Assembly: GCF_000730665.1 (NCBI RefSeq)
Contig: NZ_BBIV01000003.1
Span: 1 to 64,000, forward strand
DNA length: 64,000 bases
Direction: 5' to 3'
Source of the DNA: Pseudomonas plecoglossicida NBRC 103162 = DSM 15088
GTDB taxonomy: Bacteria > Pseudomonadota > Gammaproteobacteria > Pseudomonadales > Pseudomonadaceae
Positions 22,123-37,416 of the stretch are shown here, in pieces (position 1 is the stretch's first letter; each line of letters starts with the position of its first letter). The notes beneath the pieces were generated by a model. That model saw only the letters and a list, made by a program, of their open reading frames with translations, did no database searches and was not told where the DNA came from. Made by a program: the position numbers and the translations under genes.

Positions 22123-22188
22123 CATCGCCGGCAAGCCGGCTCCCACAGGTACGGCGTTGTCCTTGTGGGAGCCGGCTTGCCGGCGATG
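22123..22188. repeat. Inverted pair of REP elements
   Basis: CATCGCCGGCAAGCCGGCTC at 22123 and its inverse ending in CCGGCGATG at 22188 flank a short spacer. The head-to-head pair lies between rlmF and valS and could form a cruciform. Confidence 0.9.
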
Positions 22189-22223
22189 GGCTGCAAAGCA
22201 GCCCGCTATGGCTTCACGTTAGG

Positions 22224-25070
22224 TTACAGCGCCGCAATCCGCGCATGCTGCTCGGTGAAGTTGGCCAGCGCCTGCTCGGAGTCGGCCAGCTTGGCGCGTT
22301 CCTTCTCGATCACCGCAGGCGGTGCCTTGTCGACGAAGGCGGCGTTGGAGAGCTTGCCGCCGACGCGCTGCACTTCACCTTGAAGGCGCTGGATTTCCTT
22401 GCTCAGGCGCGCGAGCTCGGCATCCTTGTCGATCAGGCCGGCCATCGGCACCAGCACCTGCAGGTCGCCAACCAGGGCGGTAGCCGACAGCGGGGCTTCG
22501 TCGGCATCGCCCAGCACGGTGAACGACTCGACCTTGGCCAGCTTCTTCAGCAGTGCTTCGTTCTCTTGCAGGCGACGCTGGTCGTCGGCATTGGCGTTCT
22601 TGAGGAACAGCGGCAGTGGCTTGCCCGGGCCGATGTTCATCTCGGCGCGGATGTTGCGCAGGCCGACCATCAGCTGTTGCAGCCATTCGATATCGCCTTC
22701 GGCGGCCACATCGATGCGGGCTTCATTGGCCACCGGCCATGGCTGCAGCATGATGGTCTTGCCATCGATGCCGGCCAGCGGCGCGATGCGCTGCCAGATC
22801 TCTTCGGTGATGAACGGCATGAACGGGTGCGCCAGGCGCAGCGCCACTTCCAGCACGCGTACCAGGGTGCGGCGGGTGCCACGGGCGCGCTCGACCGGGG
22901 CGTTCTCGTCCCACAGTACCGGCTTGGACAGCTCCAGGTACCAGTCGCAGTACTGGTTCCAGATGAACTCGTACAGGGCCTGGCTGGCCAGGTCGAAGCG
23001 GAACTGCTCGAGCTGGCGGGTCACTTCGGTTTCGGTGCGCTGCAGCTGCGAGATGATCCAGCGGTCGGCCAGCGACAGCTCGTAGGCCTCGCCGTTCTGG
23101 CCGCAGTCCTCGCCCTTGTCCAGCACGTAGCGGGCGGCGTTCCAGATCTTGTTGCAGAAGTTGCGATAACCTTCGACGCGGCCCATGTCGAACTTGATGT
23201 CGCGACCGGTGGAGGCCAGCGAACAGAAGGTGAAGCGCAGGGCGTCGGTGCCGTAGCTGGCGATGCCTTCGGGGAACTCGGCCTTGGTCTGCTTGGCGAT
23301 CTTCTCGGCAAGCTTGGGCTGCATCATGCCGCTGGTGCGTTTTTCCAGCAGGGCGTCAAGGGTGATGCCGTCGACGATGTCCAGCGGGTCGAGGACGTTG
23401 CCCTTGGACTTGGACATCTTCTGGCCCTGGCCGTCACGCACCAGACCGTGCACATACACGGTCTTGAACGGCACCTGCGGGGTGCCATCCTCGTTCTTGA
23501 TCAGGTGCATGGTCAGCATGATCATGCGCGCAACCCAGAAGAAGATGATGTCGAAACCGGTGACCAGTACGTCGGTGGAGTGGAAGGTCTTGAGGAATTC
23601 GGTCTGCTCTGGCCAGCCCAGGGTGGAGAAGGTCCACAGGCCGGAACTGAACCAGGTGTCGAGCACGTCGTCGTCCTGGCGCAGGACCACGTCGGCACCG
23701 AGGTTGTGCTTGGCGCGGACCTCTTCTTCGTTGCGGCCCACGTAGACCTGGCCGGCTTCGTCGTACCAGGCCGGAATGCGGTGGCCCCACCACAGCTGGC
23801 GGCTGATGCACCAGTCCTGGATGTCACGCATCCAGGAGAAGTACATGTTCTCGTACTGCTTGGGCACGAACTGGATGCGGCCGTCTTCCACGGCAGCGAT
23901 CGCAGGCTCGGCCAGCGGCTTGGTGGAGACATACCACTGGTCGGTCAGCCACGGCTCGATGACGGTGCCGGAGCGGTCGCCCTTGGGCACTTTCAGCGCG
24001 TGGTCGTCGATGCTGACCAGCAGGCCCTGGGCATCGAGGTCGGCGACGATCTGCTTGCGCGCGACGAAGCGGTCGAGGCCGGCGTACTGCGCAGGCAGGC
24101 TGGTGTCGACCTGCTCGTTGACGCTGCCGTCGAGGTTGAAGGCCTGGGCGGCGGACAGCACCAGGGCGTTCTTGTCGAAGATGTTCAGCAACGGCAGGTT
24201 GTGGCGCTTGCCGACTTCATAGTCGTTGAAGTCGTGGGCCGGGGTGATCTTCACGCAGCCGGTGCCGAATTCGGGGTCGCAATAGTCGTCGGCGACGATC
24301 GGGATGCGACGGCCGACCAGCGGCAGTTCGACGAACTTGCCGATCAGTGCCTGGTAGCGTTCGTCGTTCGGGTTGACCGCGACCGCGGCGTCACCCAGCA
24401 GGGTTTCCGGACGGGTGGTGGCGACTACCAGGTAGTCCTTGCCTTCGGCGGTCTTGGCGCCGTCGGCCAGCGGGTAGCGCAGGTTCCACAGGTGGCCTTT
24501 CTCGTCGTGGTTTTCCACTTCGAGGTCGGAGATCGCCGTGTGCAGCTTGGTATCCCAGTTGACCAGGCGCTTGCCGCGGTAGATCAGGCCGTCCTCGTGC
24601 AGGCGCACGAAGGCTTCCTTGACCGCTTCGGACAGGCCGTCGTCCATGGTGAAGCGTTCGCGGCTCCAGTCGACCGACGAACCCAGGCGGCGGATCTGCC
24701 GGCTGATGTTGCCACCGGACTGCTCTTTCCATTCCCAGACCTTGTCGAGGAAGGCGTCGCGGCCCAGGTCGTGGCGGTTCTGGCCCTTGGCCTCGAGCTG
24801 GCGCTCTACCAGCATCTGGGTGGCGATACCGGCGTGGTCGGTGCCCGGCTGCCACAGGGTGTTGCGGCCCTGCATGCGGCGGAAACGGATCAGGGCGTCC
24901 ATGATCGCGTTGTTGAAACCGTGGCCCATGTGCAGGCTGCCCGTCACGTTCGGTGGCGGGATCATGATGGTGTAGGACTCACCTGCACCTTGCGGGGCGA
25001 AATAGTTCTCGGACTCCCAGGTGTTGTACCAGGAAGTTTCGATGGCGTGCGGCTGGTAGGTCTTATCCAT
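22224..25070 (-). CDS. valS: Valyl-tRNA synthetase
   Basis: A 948-residue class Ia aminoacyl-tRNA synthetase. The HIGH motif appears as [12 protein letters not shown] (about residues 39-50) and KMSKS as [10 protein letters not shown]. The CP1 editing domain ([17 protein letters not shown]) lies between them. The C-terminal coiled-coil arm is seen in the last ~70 residues ([19 protein letters not shown]). Length is normal. Confidence 0.98.
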   Translation of the reverse strand: MDKTYQPHAIETSWYNTWESENYFAPQGAGESYTIMIPPPNVTGSLHMGHGFNNAIMDALIRFRRMQGRNTLWQPGTDHAGIATQMLVERQLEAKGQNRHDLGRDAFLDKVWEWKEQSGGNISRQIRRLGSSVDWSRERFTMDDGLSEAVKEAFVRLHEDGLIYRGKRLVNWDTKLHTAISDLEVENHDEKGHLWNLRYPLADGAKTAEGKDYLVVATTRPETLLGDAAVAVNPNDERYQALIGKFVELPLVGRRIPIVADDYCDPEFGTGCVKITPAHDFNDYEVGKRHNLPLLNIFDKNALVLSAAQAFNLDGSVNEQVDTSLPAQYAGLDRFVARKQIVADLDAQGLLVSIDDHALKVPKGDRSGTVIEPWLTDQWYVSTKPLAEPAIAAVEDGRIQFVPKQYENMYFSWMRDIQDWCISRQLWWGHRIPAWYDEAGQVYVGRNEEEVRAKHNLGADVVLRQDDDVLDTWFSSGLWTFSTLGWPEQTEFLKTFHSTDVLVTGFDIIFFWVARMIMLTMHLIKNEDGTPQVPFKTVYVHGLVRDGQGQKMSKSKGNVLDPLDIVDGITLDALLEKRTSGMMQPKLAEKIAKQTKAEFPEGIASYGTDALRFTFCSLASTGRDIKFDMGRVEGYRNFCNKIWNAARYVLDKGEDCGQNGEAYELSLADRWIISQLQRTETEVTRQLEQFRFDLASQALYEFIWNQYCDWYLELSKPVLWDENAPVERARGTRRTLVRVLEVALRLAHPFMPFITEEIWQRIAPLAGIDGKTIMLQPWPVANEARIDVAAEGDIEWLQQLMVGLRNIRAEMNIGPGKPLPLFLKNANADDQRRLQENEALLKKLAKVESFTVLGDADEAPLSATALVGDLQVLVPMAGLIDKDAELARLSKEIQRLQGEVQRVGGKLSNAAFVDKAPPAVIEKERAKLADSEQALANFTEQHARIAAL

Positions 25071-25175
25071 GCGCGGCGGGACCCTATGGCATTAATTCGG
25101 GAAAGCCGGGAAGTATAACCAAGCTGGGGGCCGCAGGCGACAGCTGTACTTGTGTTGCCGGTGCAGGCTTGTTCC

Positions 25176-25541
25176 TTATTCGGACCGCTGGATCAACCGC
25201 TCGATGCGCGCATCCAGTCGGCGCTTGATCTCGGTCTCGATATGCGGGGTGAAGTCGTTGATCACGTCCTGCATGATCAACTGCGCCGCGGCACGCAGTT
25301 CGGCTTCCAGGTGCAGCAGGGTGTCCTGGCGGCGGGTCTGCGGGTCATCCTCGGGCTCGGCCTTGACCGGCTCTGGTGCAGGCTCGGCGTTGCCGCTCGG
25401 GGTGTCCAGCAACAGTGGAATCTGTTCGACCGTCTCGGTCAGCAATGGCGGCTGCAGGTCGGCATCGCCCAGCAACTGGCGAATCGACTCGAGGTCGTCG
25501 AGCAGATGGGCGGAATCGGGTAAGGCGGAAGGCTTGTCCAT
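25176..25541 (-). CDS. Conserved small acidic protein next to holC
   Basis: A 121-residue protein I do not recognise functionally. The N-terminal half is acidic and proline-rich (residues 1-65), and the C-terminal half is a predicted amphipathic helix (EAELRAAAQLIMQDVINDF and onward) ending in arginine-rich ERLIQRSE. Its start lies 5 nt after holC, so it is probably co-expressed with the DNA polymerase III chi subunit. The ATG at 25541 is preferred; a TTG three codons upstream is possible. Codon use looks native. Confidence 0.75.
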   Translation of the reverse strand: MDKPSALPDSAHLLDDLESIRQLLGDADLQPPLLTETVEQIPLLLDTPSGNAEPAPEPVKAEPEDDPQTRRQDTLLHLEAELRAAAQLIMQDVINDFTPHIETEIKRRLDARIERLIQRSE

Positions 25542-25546
25542 CGTCG

Positions 25547-25975
25547 TCAAAGTCGCTGTAAGCGGTGATCTTGCAGAGCATAGCCCTGTTCGCGGTAGAA
25601 ACGGAATCGTTCGCGCGCCGATTGGCGGACGCCGGGCTCCTCGACCACGATTTCGGCGACCCGCTCGAACTGGCCCACGAAGCTGGGTACACCGGCACCC
25701 AGGTTGATCAGCAGGTCGCGGTGTTCACCGGCATCGTCGGCCAGGCCCAGGGCCACCGTGGCATCGGCATGGGCTTCGGCCAGGTCGTGGGGGACGAATG
25801 CCTCGCCCTTGAAGCGCCACAGGCGTTGGTCCAGCGCTTCGCGCTGTTCGGCGTCCTGGCAGTGCAGGTAGACCCGGTGACCGAGGCGCCAGGCCTTCTC
25901 GCACAGCTTGCAGGCGAAATCGAGCCGCGCCGACAGCGAGTCGGTGGGCAGGATGTAGAAATCGACTTTGCTCAT
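25547..25975 (-). CDS. holC: DNA polymerase III subunit chi
   Basis: A 142-residue HolC protein linking the clamp loader to SSB. The family pattern KVDFYILPTDSLSARLDFACKL opens the protein and INLGAGVPSFVGQFERVAEIV lies near residue 90. It sits 51 nt after pepA, the standard pepA-holC-valS gene order. Confidence 0.93.
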   Translation of the reverse strand: MSKVDFYILPTDSLSARLDFACKLCEKAWRLGHRVYLHCQDAEQREALDQRLWRFKGEAFVPHDLAEAHADATVALGLADDAGEHRDLLINLGAGVPSFVGQFERVAEIVVEEPGVRQSARERFRFYREQGYALQDHRLQRL

Positions 25976-26026
25976 GATTCATTCAGCCGACCGGCGGCGC
26001 CGTCGGGCGCCACCGGCCTTGCGCCG

Positions 26027-27661
<1,635 letters not shown>

Positions 27662-27809
27662 TCATGCGCGGCCAAGTGACAGGCGCGGCCAATCACAGGA
27701 TAATGCGCGCACTTTACATGGAGGTTCGCCTTCGGCGAACCGGCATTGGTCTTGGCTGTCGTCAGCCTTTGTTTGGCAATCCGCCCCTGACAACCCAGGA
27801 GTGTCTGGC

Positions 27810-28925
27810 TTGATCGTCTTTCGTTATCTGTCCCGCGAGGTCTTGCTGACCTTGAGCGCCGTCAGCGCCGTGCTGCTGGTGATCATCATGAGCGGGCGTT
27901 TCATCAAGTACCTGGCCCAGGCCGCCCAGGGCGTGCTCGACCCGAGCGTGCTGTTCCTGATCATGGGTTTCCGACTGCCAGGCTTTCTGCAACTGATCCT
28001 GCCATTGGGGCTGTTCCTCGGCATCCTGCTGGCCTACGGCCGGTTGTACCTTGAAAGTGAGATGACGGTCCTGTCGGCCACCGGCATGAGCCAGCAGCGC
28101 CTGCTCGGCCTGACCATGGTGCCTGCCGCCCTGGTGGCGCTGCTGGTTGCCTGGCTGAGCCTGGGCCTGGCGCCTCAGGGTGTGGCCCAGGTGCAGAAGA
28201 TCATTGCTCAGCAGGATGCCCTGACCGAGTTCGATACCCTGGTGCCCGGACGCTTCCAGACCCTGCGTGACGGTTCGCGGGTGACCTACACCGAAGAGCT
28301 GTCGGACGATCGCAGCAACCTCGCCGGGGTGTTCATCTCCGAGAAGCGCTTCAACCAGGACAAGACCAAGGACCGCGCACCGTCGGTACTGGTCGCCGAG
28401 AAAGGCCATCAGGAAGTGCAGGCCGACGGCAACCGCTACCTGGTGCTGCAAAACGGCTATCGCTACGACGGCAACCCTGGCCAGGCCGATTACCGCGCCA
28501 TCAAGTACGACACATACGGCGTGCTGCTGCCAAAGCCGGAAGTGAGCGAGGAAGTGACCGAGCGTGAAGCCATCCCGACTTCGCAACTGATCGGCCAGAA
28601 CGGCCTGCGCGAACGTGCCGAGCTGCAATGGCGTATTTCGCTGCCGATCCTGGTATTCATCGTGACCTTGCTGGCGGTGCCGCTGTCCAGGGTCAACCCG
28701 CGCCAGGGCCGCTTCCTCAAGCTGCTGCCGGCGATTCTTCTGTACATGGCCTACCTGACAATGCTGATTTCCGTACGCGGCGCCCTGGAGAAGGGCAAGT
28801 TGCCGATCGCCCTGGGCATGTGGTGGGTGCACGGCCTGTTCCTGTTTATCGGCCTGGGGCTGATGTACTGGGAACCGCTTCGCCTGAAGCTTGCCGCTCG
28901 TCGTGCGGAGGTGGCCCATGGCTAA
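27810..28925 (+). CDS. lptF: LPS export permease LptF (TTG start)
   Basis: A 371-residue permease with about six membrane helices and a periplasmic beta-jellyroll between helices 3 and 4 (about residues 100-260). It forms the LptB2FG complex with LptG. The start is the TTG at 27810: AGGAG at 27797-27801 has 8-nt spacing to it, whereas the GTG at 27801 overlaps the ribosome site itself. It is divergent from pepA, the usual arrangement, and overlaps lptG. Confidence 0.93.
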   Translation: MIVFRYLSREVLLTLSAVSAVLLVIIMSGRFIKYLAQAAQGVLDPSVLFLIMGFRLPGFLQLILPLGLFLGILLAYGRLYLESEMTVLSATGMSQQRLLGLTMVPAALVALLVAWLSLGLAPQGVAQVQKIIAQQDALTEFDTLVPGRFQTLRDGSRVTYTEELSDDRSNLAGVFISEKRFNQDKTKDRAPSVLVAEKGHQEVQADGNRYLVLQNGYRYDGNPGQADYRAIKYDTYGVLLPKPEVSEEVTEREAIPTSQLIGQNGLRERAELQWRISLPILVFIVTLLAVPLSRVNPRQGRFLKLLPAILLYMAYLTMLISVRGALEKGKLPIALGMWWVHGLFLFIGLGLMYWEPLRLKLAARRAEVAHG

Positions 28926-29979
28926 GCTCGACCGCTACATCGGCCAGAGCGTGCTGATGGCCATCCTGGCCGTGCTGGGGATCATCCTCGGCCTGGCATC
29001 GCTGTTCGCCTTCATCGACGAGATGAGCGACCTGAGTGACACCTATACCGTGCTGGAAGCGGGCAATTTCGTGTTGCTGACCGCGCCACGGCGCTTGTAC
29101 GACATGCTGCCGATGGCCGCCCTGATCGGCTGTCTGATCGGCCTGGGCAGCCTGGCCAGCAGCAGCGAGCTGACCATCATGCGGGCCGCCGGGGTTTCCA
29201 TCGGTCGTATCGTCTGGGCGGTGATGAAGCCGATGCTGGTGCTGATGCTGGTCGGTGTGCTGATCGGCGAGTACGTGGCGCCTGTTACCGAAAACAAGGC
29301 CCAGGCCGACCGTTCCCTGGCCCAGGGCGGTGGTGAAGCGCAAAGCTCCAAGCGCGGCATGTGGCACCGCCAGGGTGAAGAGTTCGTGCACATCAACGCC
29401 GTGCAGCCCAATGGCCTGCTGCTGGGCGTGACCCGTTATCGCTTCGACAGCGAGCGCAAGATCGTCACCTCGAGCTTTGCCCGCCGCGCCCAGTACAACC
29501 AGGACCACTGGCTGCTCAGCGATGTCAGCACCACCCATTTCCGTGGCGACCATACCGAAGTGGTCAAGGCCCCTGAGGAGCGCTGGGACGTGTCGGTCAC
29601 GCCAGAGCTGCTCAATACGGTGATCCTGGCGCCTGAGTCGCTGTCCATCTCGGGGTTGTGGGACTACATCCACTACCTGTCCGACCAGGGTCTGAACAAC
29701 TCCCGCTACTGGCTGGCGTTCTGGACCAAGGTCCTGCAACCGATGGTGACCGCAGCGCTGGTGCTGATGGCGATTTCCTTCATCTTCGGGCCGCTGCGTT
29801 CGGTGACCTTGGGCCAGCGCGTGTTCACCGGTGTGCTGGTGGGCTTCGTGTTCCGGATCGCCGGCGACCTGCTGGGCCCTTCGAGCCAGGTGTTCGGCTT
29901 CCCGCCGTTGCTGGCGGTGGTGATCCCGGCGGGGGTGTGTGCCCTGGCGGGGCTCTGGTTGTTGCGCCGGGCTGGATGA
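28918..29979 (+). CDS. lptG: LPS export permease LptG
   Basis: A 353-residue permease, the partner of LptF. It begins MAKLDRYIGQSVLMAIL, with about six membrane helices and a periplasmic domain at about residues 100-255. The start overlaps the last 8 nt of lptF, implying coupled synthesis. A bidirectional terminator follows. Confidence 0.95.
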   Translation: MAKLDRYIGQSVLMAILAVLGIILGLASLFAFIDEMSDLSDTYTVLEAGNFVLLTAPRRLYDMLPMAALIGCLIGLGSLASSSELTIMRAAGVSIGRIVWAVMKPMLVLMLVGVLIGEYVAPVTENKAQADRSLAQGGGEAQSSKRGMWHRQGEEFVHINAVQPNGLLLGVTRYRFDSERKIVTSSFARRAQYNQDHWLLSDVSTTHFRGDHTEVVKAPEERWDVSVTPELLNTVILAPESLSISGLWDYIHYLSDQGLNNSRYWLAFWTKVLQPMVTAALVLMAISFIFGPLRSVTLGQRVFTGVLVGFVFRIAGDLLGPSSQVFGFPPLLAVVIPAGVCALAGLWLLRRAG

Positions 29980-29998
29980 TGGCCTGACCGACACAAAA

Positions 29999-30024
29999 AA
30001 AGCCGACCTCAAGGTCGGCTTTTT
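29999..30024 (+). terminator. Terminator after lptG
   Basis: AGCCGACC (30001-30008) pairs with GGTCGGCT (30013-30020), flanked by A-rich and T-rich runs, so it can stop transcription in both directions. It lies 20 nt after the lptG stop. Confidence 0.9.
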
Positions 30025-30035
30025 CATTGGGGCCC

Positions 30036-30098
30036 TATCGCCGGCAAGCCGCTCTCAAGGCCAGCGGAGTTCCTGTGGGAGCCGGCTTGCCGGCGATG
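30036..30098. repeat. REP pair with one degenerate copy
   Basis: TATCGCCGGCAAGCCGCTCT at the left is a decayed copy; GTGGGAGCCGGCTTGCCGGCG at the right is intact. Inverted arrangement between lptG and the convergent RDD gene. Confidence 0.8.
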
Positions 30099-30104
30099 AG
30101 TTGG

Positions 30105-30593
30105 CTATTTGCTCCGCTTCGGCACCCGCACCAGCTGGGTATCCGAATAGATGTCATGCCAACCGCGCTTGCGCTTGTCGATCAGCGACCAGAAGAACCC
30201 CAGCCCCAGGCACAGCCACGAGGCGATCGACACCACGAAGCGCAGCAGCGCCTGCCACAGGCTGATCGCGCTGCCATCGGTGTTCTGCACCCGCACGCCC
30301 CACACCTGCATGCCCAGGGTCTGCCCGCCGTGGGTCCAGAACTTGGCAAAGAAGCCGAACAGCACGAACAGCAGCACCGTCGACAGCAGGGGGTCGCCAT
30401 CCAGCGCGCCTGCCTCGGTGAGCTCGCGCATGCGGGCCTCGCCGATGATCGCCATCTGGATCATCTTGTAGGCGCCGGCGGTGACGATCAGCAGCGCCGT
30501 GCACAGCAGGAAGTCATAGAACATCGCCGCCAGGCGCCGGCCGAGGCCGACCGGTGGGAAGTCACCCTGGGGTGAGAGCATAGGCTTGGACAT
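30105..30593 (-). CDS. RDD-family membrane protein
   Basis: A 162-residue integral membrane protein with three to four hydrophobic segments. The RDD signature is seen as GLGRRLAAMFYDFLL (R-R-D at about residues 17-24) and again near the C-terminus in LIDKRKRGWHD. Function unknown; some RDD proteins act in cation exchange. The ATG at 30593 is the family start. Confidence 0.85.
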   Translation of the reverse strand: MSKPMLSPQGDFPPVGLGRRLAAMFYDFLLCTALLIVTAGAYKMIQMAIIGEARMRELTEAGALDGDPLLSTVLLFVLFGFFAKFWTHGGQTLGMQVWGVRVQNTDGSAISLWQALLRFVVSIASWLCLGLGFFWSLIDKRKRGWHDIYSDTQLVRVPKRSK

Positions 30594-30633
30594 GCAGAAC
30601 GGCTCCAGATGGCGAAGCCGGTATTCTACGGGC

Positions 30634-30667
30634 AAAAAAAGCCCCTGCACATGGCAGGGGCTTTTTG
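30634..30667 (-). terminator. Terminator of the cold-shock gene
   Basis: On the minus strand GCCCCTGC, loop CATGT, GCAGGGGC and a T7 tract follow the cold-shock stop by about 20 nt. Strong intrinsic terminator. Confidence 0.92.
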
Positions 30668-30682
30668 GAGTCAGGCTTGTAC

Positions 30683-30892
30683 TCAGACAGGCTGGACTTT
30701 GTCAGCCTGCATGCCTTTCTGGCCTTGGACTGCTTCGAAGGTGACCTTCTGGCCTTCTTTCAGGCTCTTGAAGCCGTTGCCTTCGATGGCGCGGAAGTGC
30801 ACGAACAGATCCGGACCGCTCTCTGGAGTGATGAAGCCGTAACCTTTTTCGTCATTGAACCACTTGACGGTACCGTTCTGACGCTCAGCCAT
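30683..30892 (-). CDS. Cold-shock domain protein (CspA/CapB family)
   Basis: A 69-residue single cold-shock domain. RNA-binding motifs RNP1 (KGYGFITP) and RNP2 (DLFVHFRAI) are intact. It is an RNA chaperone; whether it is cold-induced or growth-phase-controlled cannot be told from the protein. The 355-nt upstream region contains a long likely leader, as common for cold-shock genes. Monocistronic with its own terminator. Confidence 0.94.
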   Translation of the reverse strand: MAERQNGTVKWFNDEKGYGFITPESGPDLFVHFRAIEGNGFKSLKEGQKVTFEAVQGQKGMQADKVQPV

Positions 30893-31247
30893 TGTCTTAT
30901 TTCCTATGAAGCTTGAATTTTGATGACAGTTTCTTTCACGTTATAAAGAGTGAAAGAGTACTGGGCTGGGTTGCAGGAAGTAAGAGACGTCGAACGGGTT
31001 GTAGCAGATTGCGGCTACTGGCCCAGGTCACGAACTGTTGCGACCCATGCAAACACAGTGCAGTGACTCTACGCCAACTCCCAAGCGAAAAACAAGCCCT
31101 TGGTCGTATGGAAAATCAGGCTTTTTCCGGTGACCGAACAATTTGTTGGAAACGGCATGGCGCCTGGCCTGGCGCCATGTTCAAAAGTTATTGGGCAGAT
31201 TCGAAATCGAATATCTGGAACCTGCCGTCAAACCTTAGACAGTGCCT
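30893..31247. other. Intergenic region: cold-shock leader and gcvT end
   Basis: This 355-nt stretch holds the leader and promoter of the cold-shock gene and the 3' end of the gcv transcript. CTTTCAC/GTGAAAG (30933-30939 and 30950-30956) forms a 7-bp hairpin in the likely cold-shock 5' UTR. A 9-bp stem CATGGCGCC/GGCGCCATG at 31156-31179 may end the gcv transcript but lacks a clear T tract. No ORF with family similarity is seen. Confidence 0.6.
31156..31179 (-). terminator. Possible terminator stem after gcvT
   Basis: CATGGCGCC and GGCGCCATG pair perfectly around a 6-nt loop about 70 nt after gcvT. The following bases on the minus strand (CCGTTTCC) are only weakly T-rich, so termination is uncertain. 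Confidence 0.35.
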
Positions 31248-32369
31248 TCAACCGCGATAGTAACGTTGCGGAACAAAAGGCATTTTGCTGACTTTCATGG
31301 CAACCTTCTTTCCTCGCACCATGGCATACAGTGGTGTGTCGAGTGCGCCATGTTCGATATCGACATAACCCATTGCAACCGGCGTGCCGAGTGTCGGCCC
31401 GAAGCCGCCGCTGCAGACTTTGCCAATCACTTTTTCAGTTGCATCGACAATTTCCGCGCCTTCACGTACCGGGGTACGTTCCTGCGGCAGCAGACCCACC
31501 CGCTTGCGCGTCACGCCTTGCTGCTGCTGGGCAAAGATCGCCTCGGCCCCGGGGAAGCCACCGGCGCGCTCGCCGTCTGCGCGGCGCACCTTGGAAATGG
31601 CCCAGAGCAGGCTGGCTTCGATGGGCGTGGTGCCGGTGTCCATGTCGTGGCCATACAGGCACAGGCCGGCTTCCAGGCGCAGCGAGTCACGCGCACCCAG
31701 GCCGATCGGTTGTACTTCGGTTTCGGCCAGCAGGCGACGGGCGAGGTCTTCGGCGGCGCCTGCCGGCACCGAGATCTCGTATCCGTCCTCACCGGTATAA
31801 CCCGAGCGGCTGACGAAGCAGTCTTGGCCGAGCAGCTGGAGCGGGCGGAACTGCATGAAGGTCATGCTGGCCACTTCCGGCGCCAGGCGCGCCAGCACTT
31901 TGACCGCAGCAGGGCCTTGCAGGGCGAGCAGGGCACGCTGCTCGAACAACGGCTGGATTTCGCAACGGTTACCGATGTGCTTTTGCAGGTGGGCCAGGTC
32001 CTGGTCCTTGCAGGCGGCGTTGACCACGAGGAACAGGGTGTCATCGCCCAGATTGGCGACCATCAGGTCATCGAGGATGCCGCCTTGCTCGTTGGTGAAC
32101 ATGGCATAGCGTTGCATGCCCACCGGCAGATCGACGATATCCACCGGCACCAGGCTTTCCAGGGCCTGGGCTGCATCCTTGCCGCGCAGGATGATCTGGC
32201 CCATGTGGGAGACGTCGAACAAGCCGGCCTGCTCGCGGGTGTGCAGGTGCTCCTTGAGCACGCCGAGCGGGTACTGCACCGGCATGTCGAAGCCGGCGAA
32301 CGGCACCATGCGCGCGCCCAGTTCGATGTGCAGGGCATGCAGCGGGGTCTTTTGCAGTGTTTCGGACAT
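31248..32369 (-). CDS. gcvT: Glycine cleavage T protein (aminomethyltransferase)
   Basis: A 373-residue tetrahydrofolate-dependent aminomethyltransferase. It releases ammonia from the aminomethyl-lipoyl GcvH and makes methylene-THF. It contains [16 protein letters not shown] segment [13 protein letters not shown] (about residues 47-59) and YTGEDGYEI. It is the last gene of the gcvH-gcvP-sdaA-gcvT operon, 27 nt after sdaA. Confidence 0.95.
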   Translation of the reverse strand: MSETLQKTPLHALHIELGARMVPFAGFDMPVQYPLGVLKEHLHTREQAGLFDVSHMGQIILRGKDAAQALESLVPVDIVDLPVGMQRYAMFTNEQGGILDDLMVANLGDDTLFLVVNAACKDQDLAHLQKHIGNRCEIQPLFEQRALLALQGPAAVKVLARLAPEVASMTFMQFRPLQLLGQDCFVSRSGYTGEDGYEISVPAGAAEDLARRLLAETEVQPIGLGARDSLRLEAGLCLYGHDMDTGTTPIEASLLWAISKVRRADGERAGGFPGAEAIFAQQQQGVTRKRVGLLPQERTPVREGAEIVDATEKVIGKVCSGGFGPTLGTPVAMGYVDIEHGALDTPLYAMVRGKKVAMKVSKMPFVPQRYYRG

Positions 32370-32396
32370 CGGTGACTCCTTGGTTTTATTGTCAGG

Positions 32397-33773
<1,377 letters not shown>

Positions 33774-33815
33774 TGCTCGTTCCCTCCAGATGGTAAAAGC
33801 GAGTGCTGCGCACTC

Positions 33816-33880
33816 GATCGCCGGCAAGCCAGCTCCTACAGGTACAGCGCCGTCCATGTGGGAGCCGGCTTGCCGGCGAA
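33816..33880. repeat. REP pair between gcvP and sdaA
   Basis: An inverted pair of putida REP copies fills the 131-nt gap between two co-directional operon genes. The left copy is slightly diverged (CAAGCCAGCTCCTACAGG). Confidence 0.88.
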
Positions 33881-33904
33881 GGGCCGCGTAGCGGCCCCTC
33901 ACTA

Positions 33905-36760
<2,856 letters not shown>

Positions 36761-36771
36761 GGTCAGGTTCC

Positions 36772-37155
36772 TCAGGCGTCGTCGTTGGCTTTGATCAGGC
36801 GGTCGTAGGCGTCCTGGTCGAGCAGGGTGGCCACTTCACTGGCGTCGGCGGGGATGAAACGGAAGAACCAGCCTTCACCCAGTGGGTCTTCGTTGACCAG
36901 TTCGGGGCTGTCATTGAGCGCGTCATTGACGGCGATCACTTCACCAGCCAAAGGCATGTACACGCCGCTGGCGGCCTTTACCGATTCGACGGTGGAGACT
37001 TCGGCGCCTTTGTCGTACGGCTGCAACTCCGGCAGTTGCACGAAGACCACATCGCCCAGGGCATTCTGCGCGTAGGCGGTGATGCCCACGGTGACGCTGC
37101 CGTCGGCTTCGGTGCGCAGCCATTCGTGATCTTCAGTGAAACGCAACTCGCTCAT
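36772..37155 (-). CDS. gcvH: Glycine cleavage H protein
   Basis: A 127-residue lipoyl carrier. The lipoylated lysine is K60 in [11 protein letters not shown]. The ATG at 37155 starts [12 protein letters not shown], the family N-terminus; a 35-residue upstream extension is not used. It is the first gene of the operon, with a readable sigma-54 promoter and activator sites upstream. Confidence 0.97.
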   Translation of the reverse strand: MSELRFTEDHEWLRTEADGSVTVGITAYAQNALGDVVFVQLPELQPYDKGAEVSTVESVKAASGVYMPLAGEVIAVNDALNDSPELVNEDPLGEGWFFRFIPADASEVATLLDQDAYDRLIKANDDA

Positions 37156-37219
37156 GGGGAATCCTCGGGGGCAGGGCGTGGGGCGCGGTGTGTTCGCGCT
37201 CTTGGGTTGGCGTTTACAA

Positions 37220-37235
37220 AGCAAGAATGCGGCCA
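37220..37235 (-). promoter_or_regulatory. Sigma-54 (-24/-12) promoter of gcvH
   Basis: On the minus strand TGGCCGC-N4-TTGCT has GG and GC separated by exactly 10 nt, as sigma-54 requires, and matches consensus TGGCACG-N4-TTGCW at most positions. The predicted start would be near 37209, giving a 5' UTR of about 50 nt before gcvH. Confidence 0.75.
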
Positions 37236-37254
37236 TTCTTAAAAAGATATTAAA

Positions 37255-37267
37255 AATCAATAACTTA
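37255..37267 (+). promoter_or_regulatory. IHF binding site
   Basis: AATCAATAACTTA is a perfect match to the IHF consensus WATCAANNNNTTR in an A/T-rich context. It lies between the sigma-54 promoter and the activator sites, where DNA bending is needed. Confidence 0.65.
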
Positions 37268-37299
37268 GTATTTTATTTCATTCGCTCTGCTGACTTTGC

Positions 37300-37317
37300 T
37301 GGAATGAAAACGATACA
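37300..37317. promoter_or_regulatory. GcsR/TyrR-like operator, site 1
   Basis: TGGAATG-AAAA-CGATACA has a 7-4-7 layout. It resembles the TGTAACG-N4-CGTTCCG sites I recall for P. aeruginosa GcsR. About 90-110 nt upstream of the predicted start. Confidence 0.55.
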
Positions 37318-37379
37318 GGTGGGGCGCGATCAAAAACCGCCGGAGGATCAAACCCTTGTGCACGCGCACTCAAATGCCA

Positions 37380-37397
37380 CGTATTGGAATCGATACA
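37380..37397. promoter_or_regulatory. GcsR/TyrR-like operator, site 2
   Basis: CGTATTG-GAAT-CGATACA, a 7-4-7 site with the same right half as site 1 and one base away from site 3. Confidence 0.55.
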
Positions 37398-37398
37398 G

Positions 37399-37416
37399 TG
37401 TAATGAAATCGATACG
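37399..37416. promoter_or_regulatory. GcsR/TyrR-like operator, site 3
   Basis: TGTAATG-AAAT-CGATACG, the closest of the three to the recalled GcsR consensus. Its start is 19 nt from that of site 2, so the two are tandem. Confidence 0.6.

Noticed and set aside
22245..25118. 957-residue plus-strand open frame
   Set aside because: Antisense to valS, whose HIGH and KMSKS motifs are clear on the other strand.
27723..27741. GGTTCGCC/GGCGAACC hairpin between pepA and lptF as a terminator
   Set aside because: No T tract and no converging gene ends; it is likely just a stable leader hairpin.
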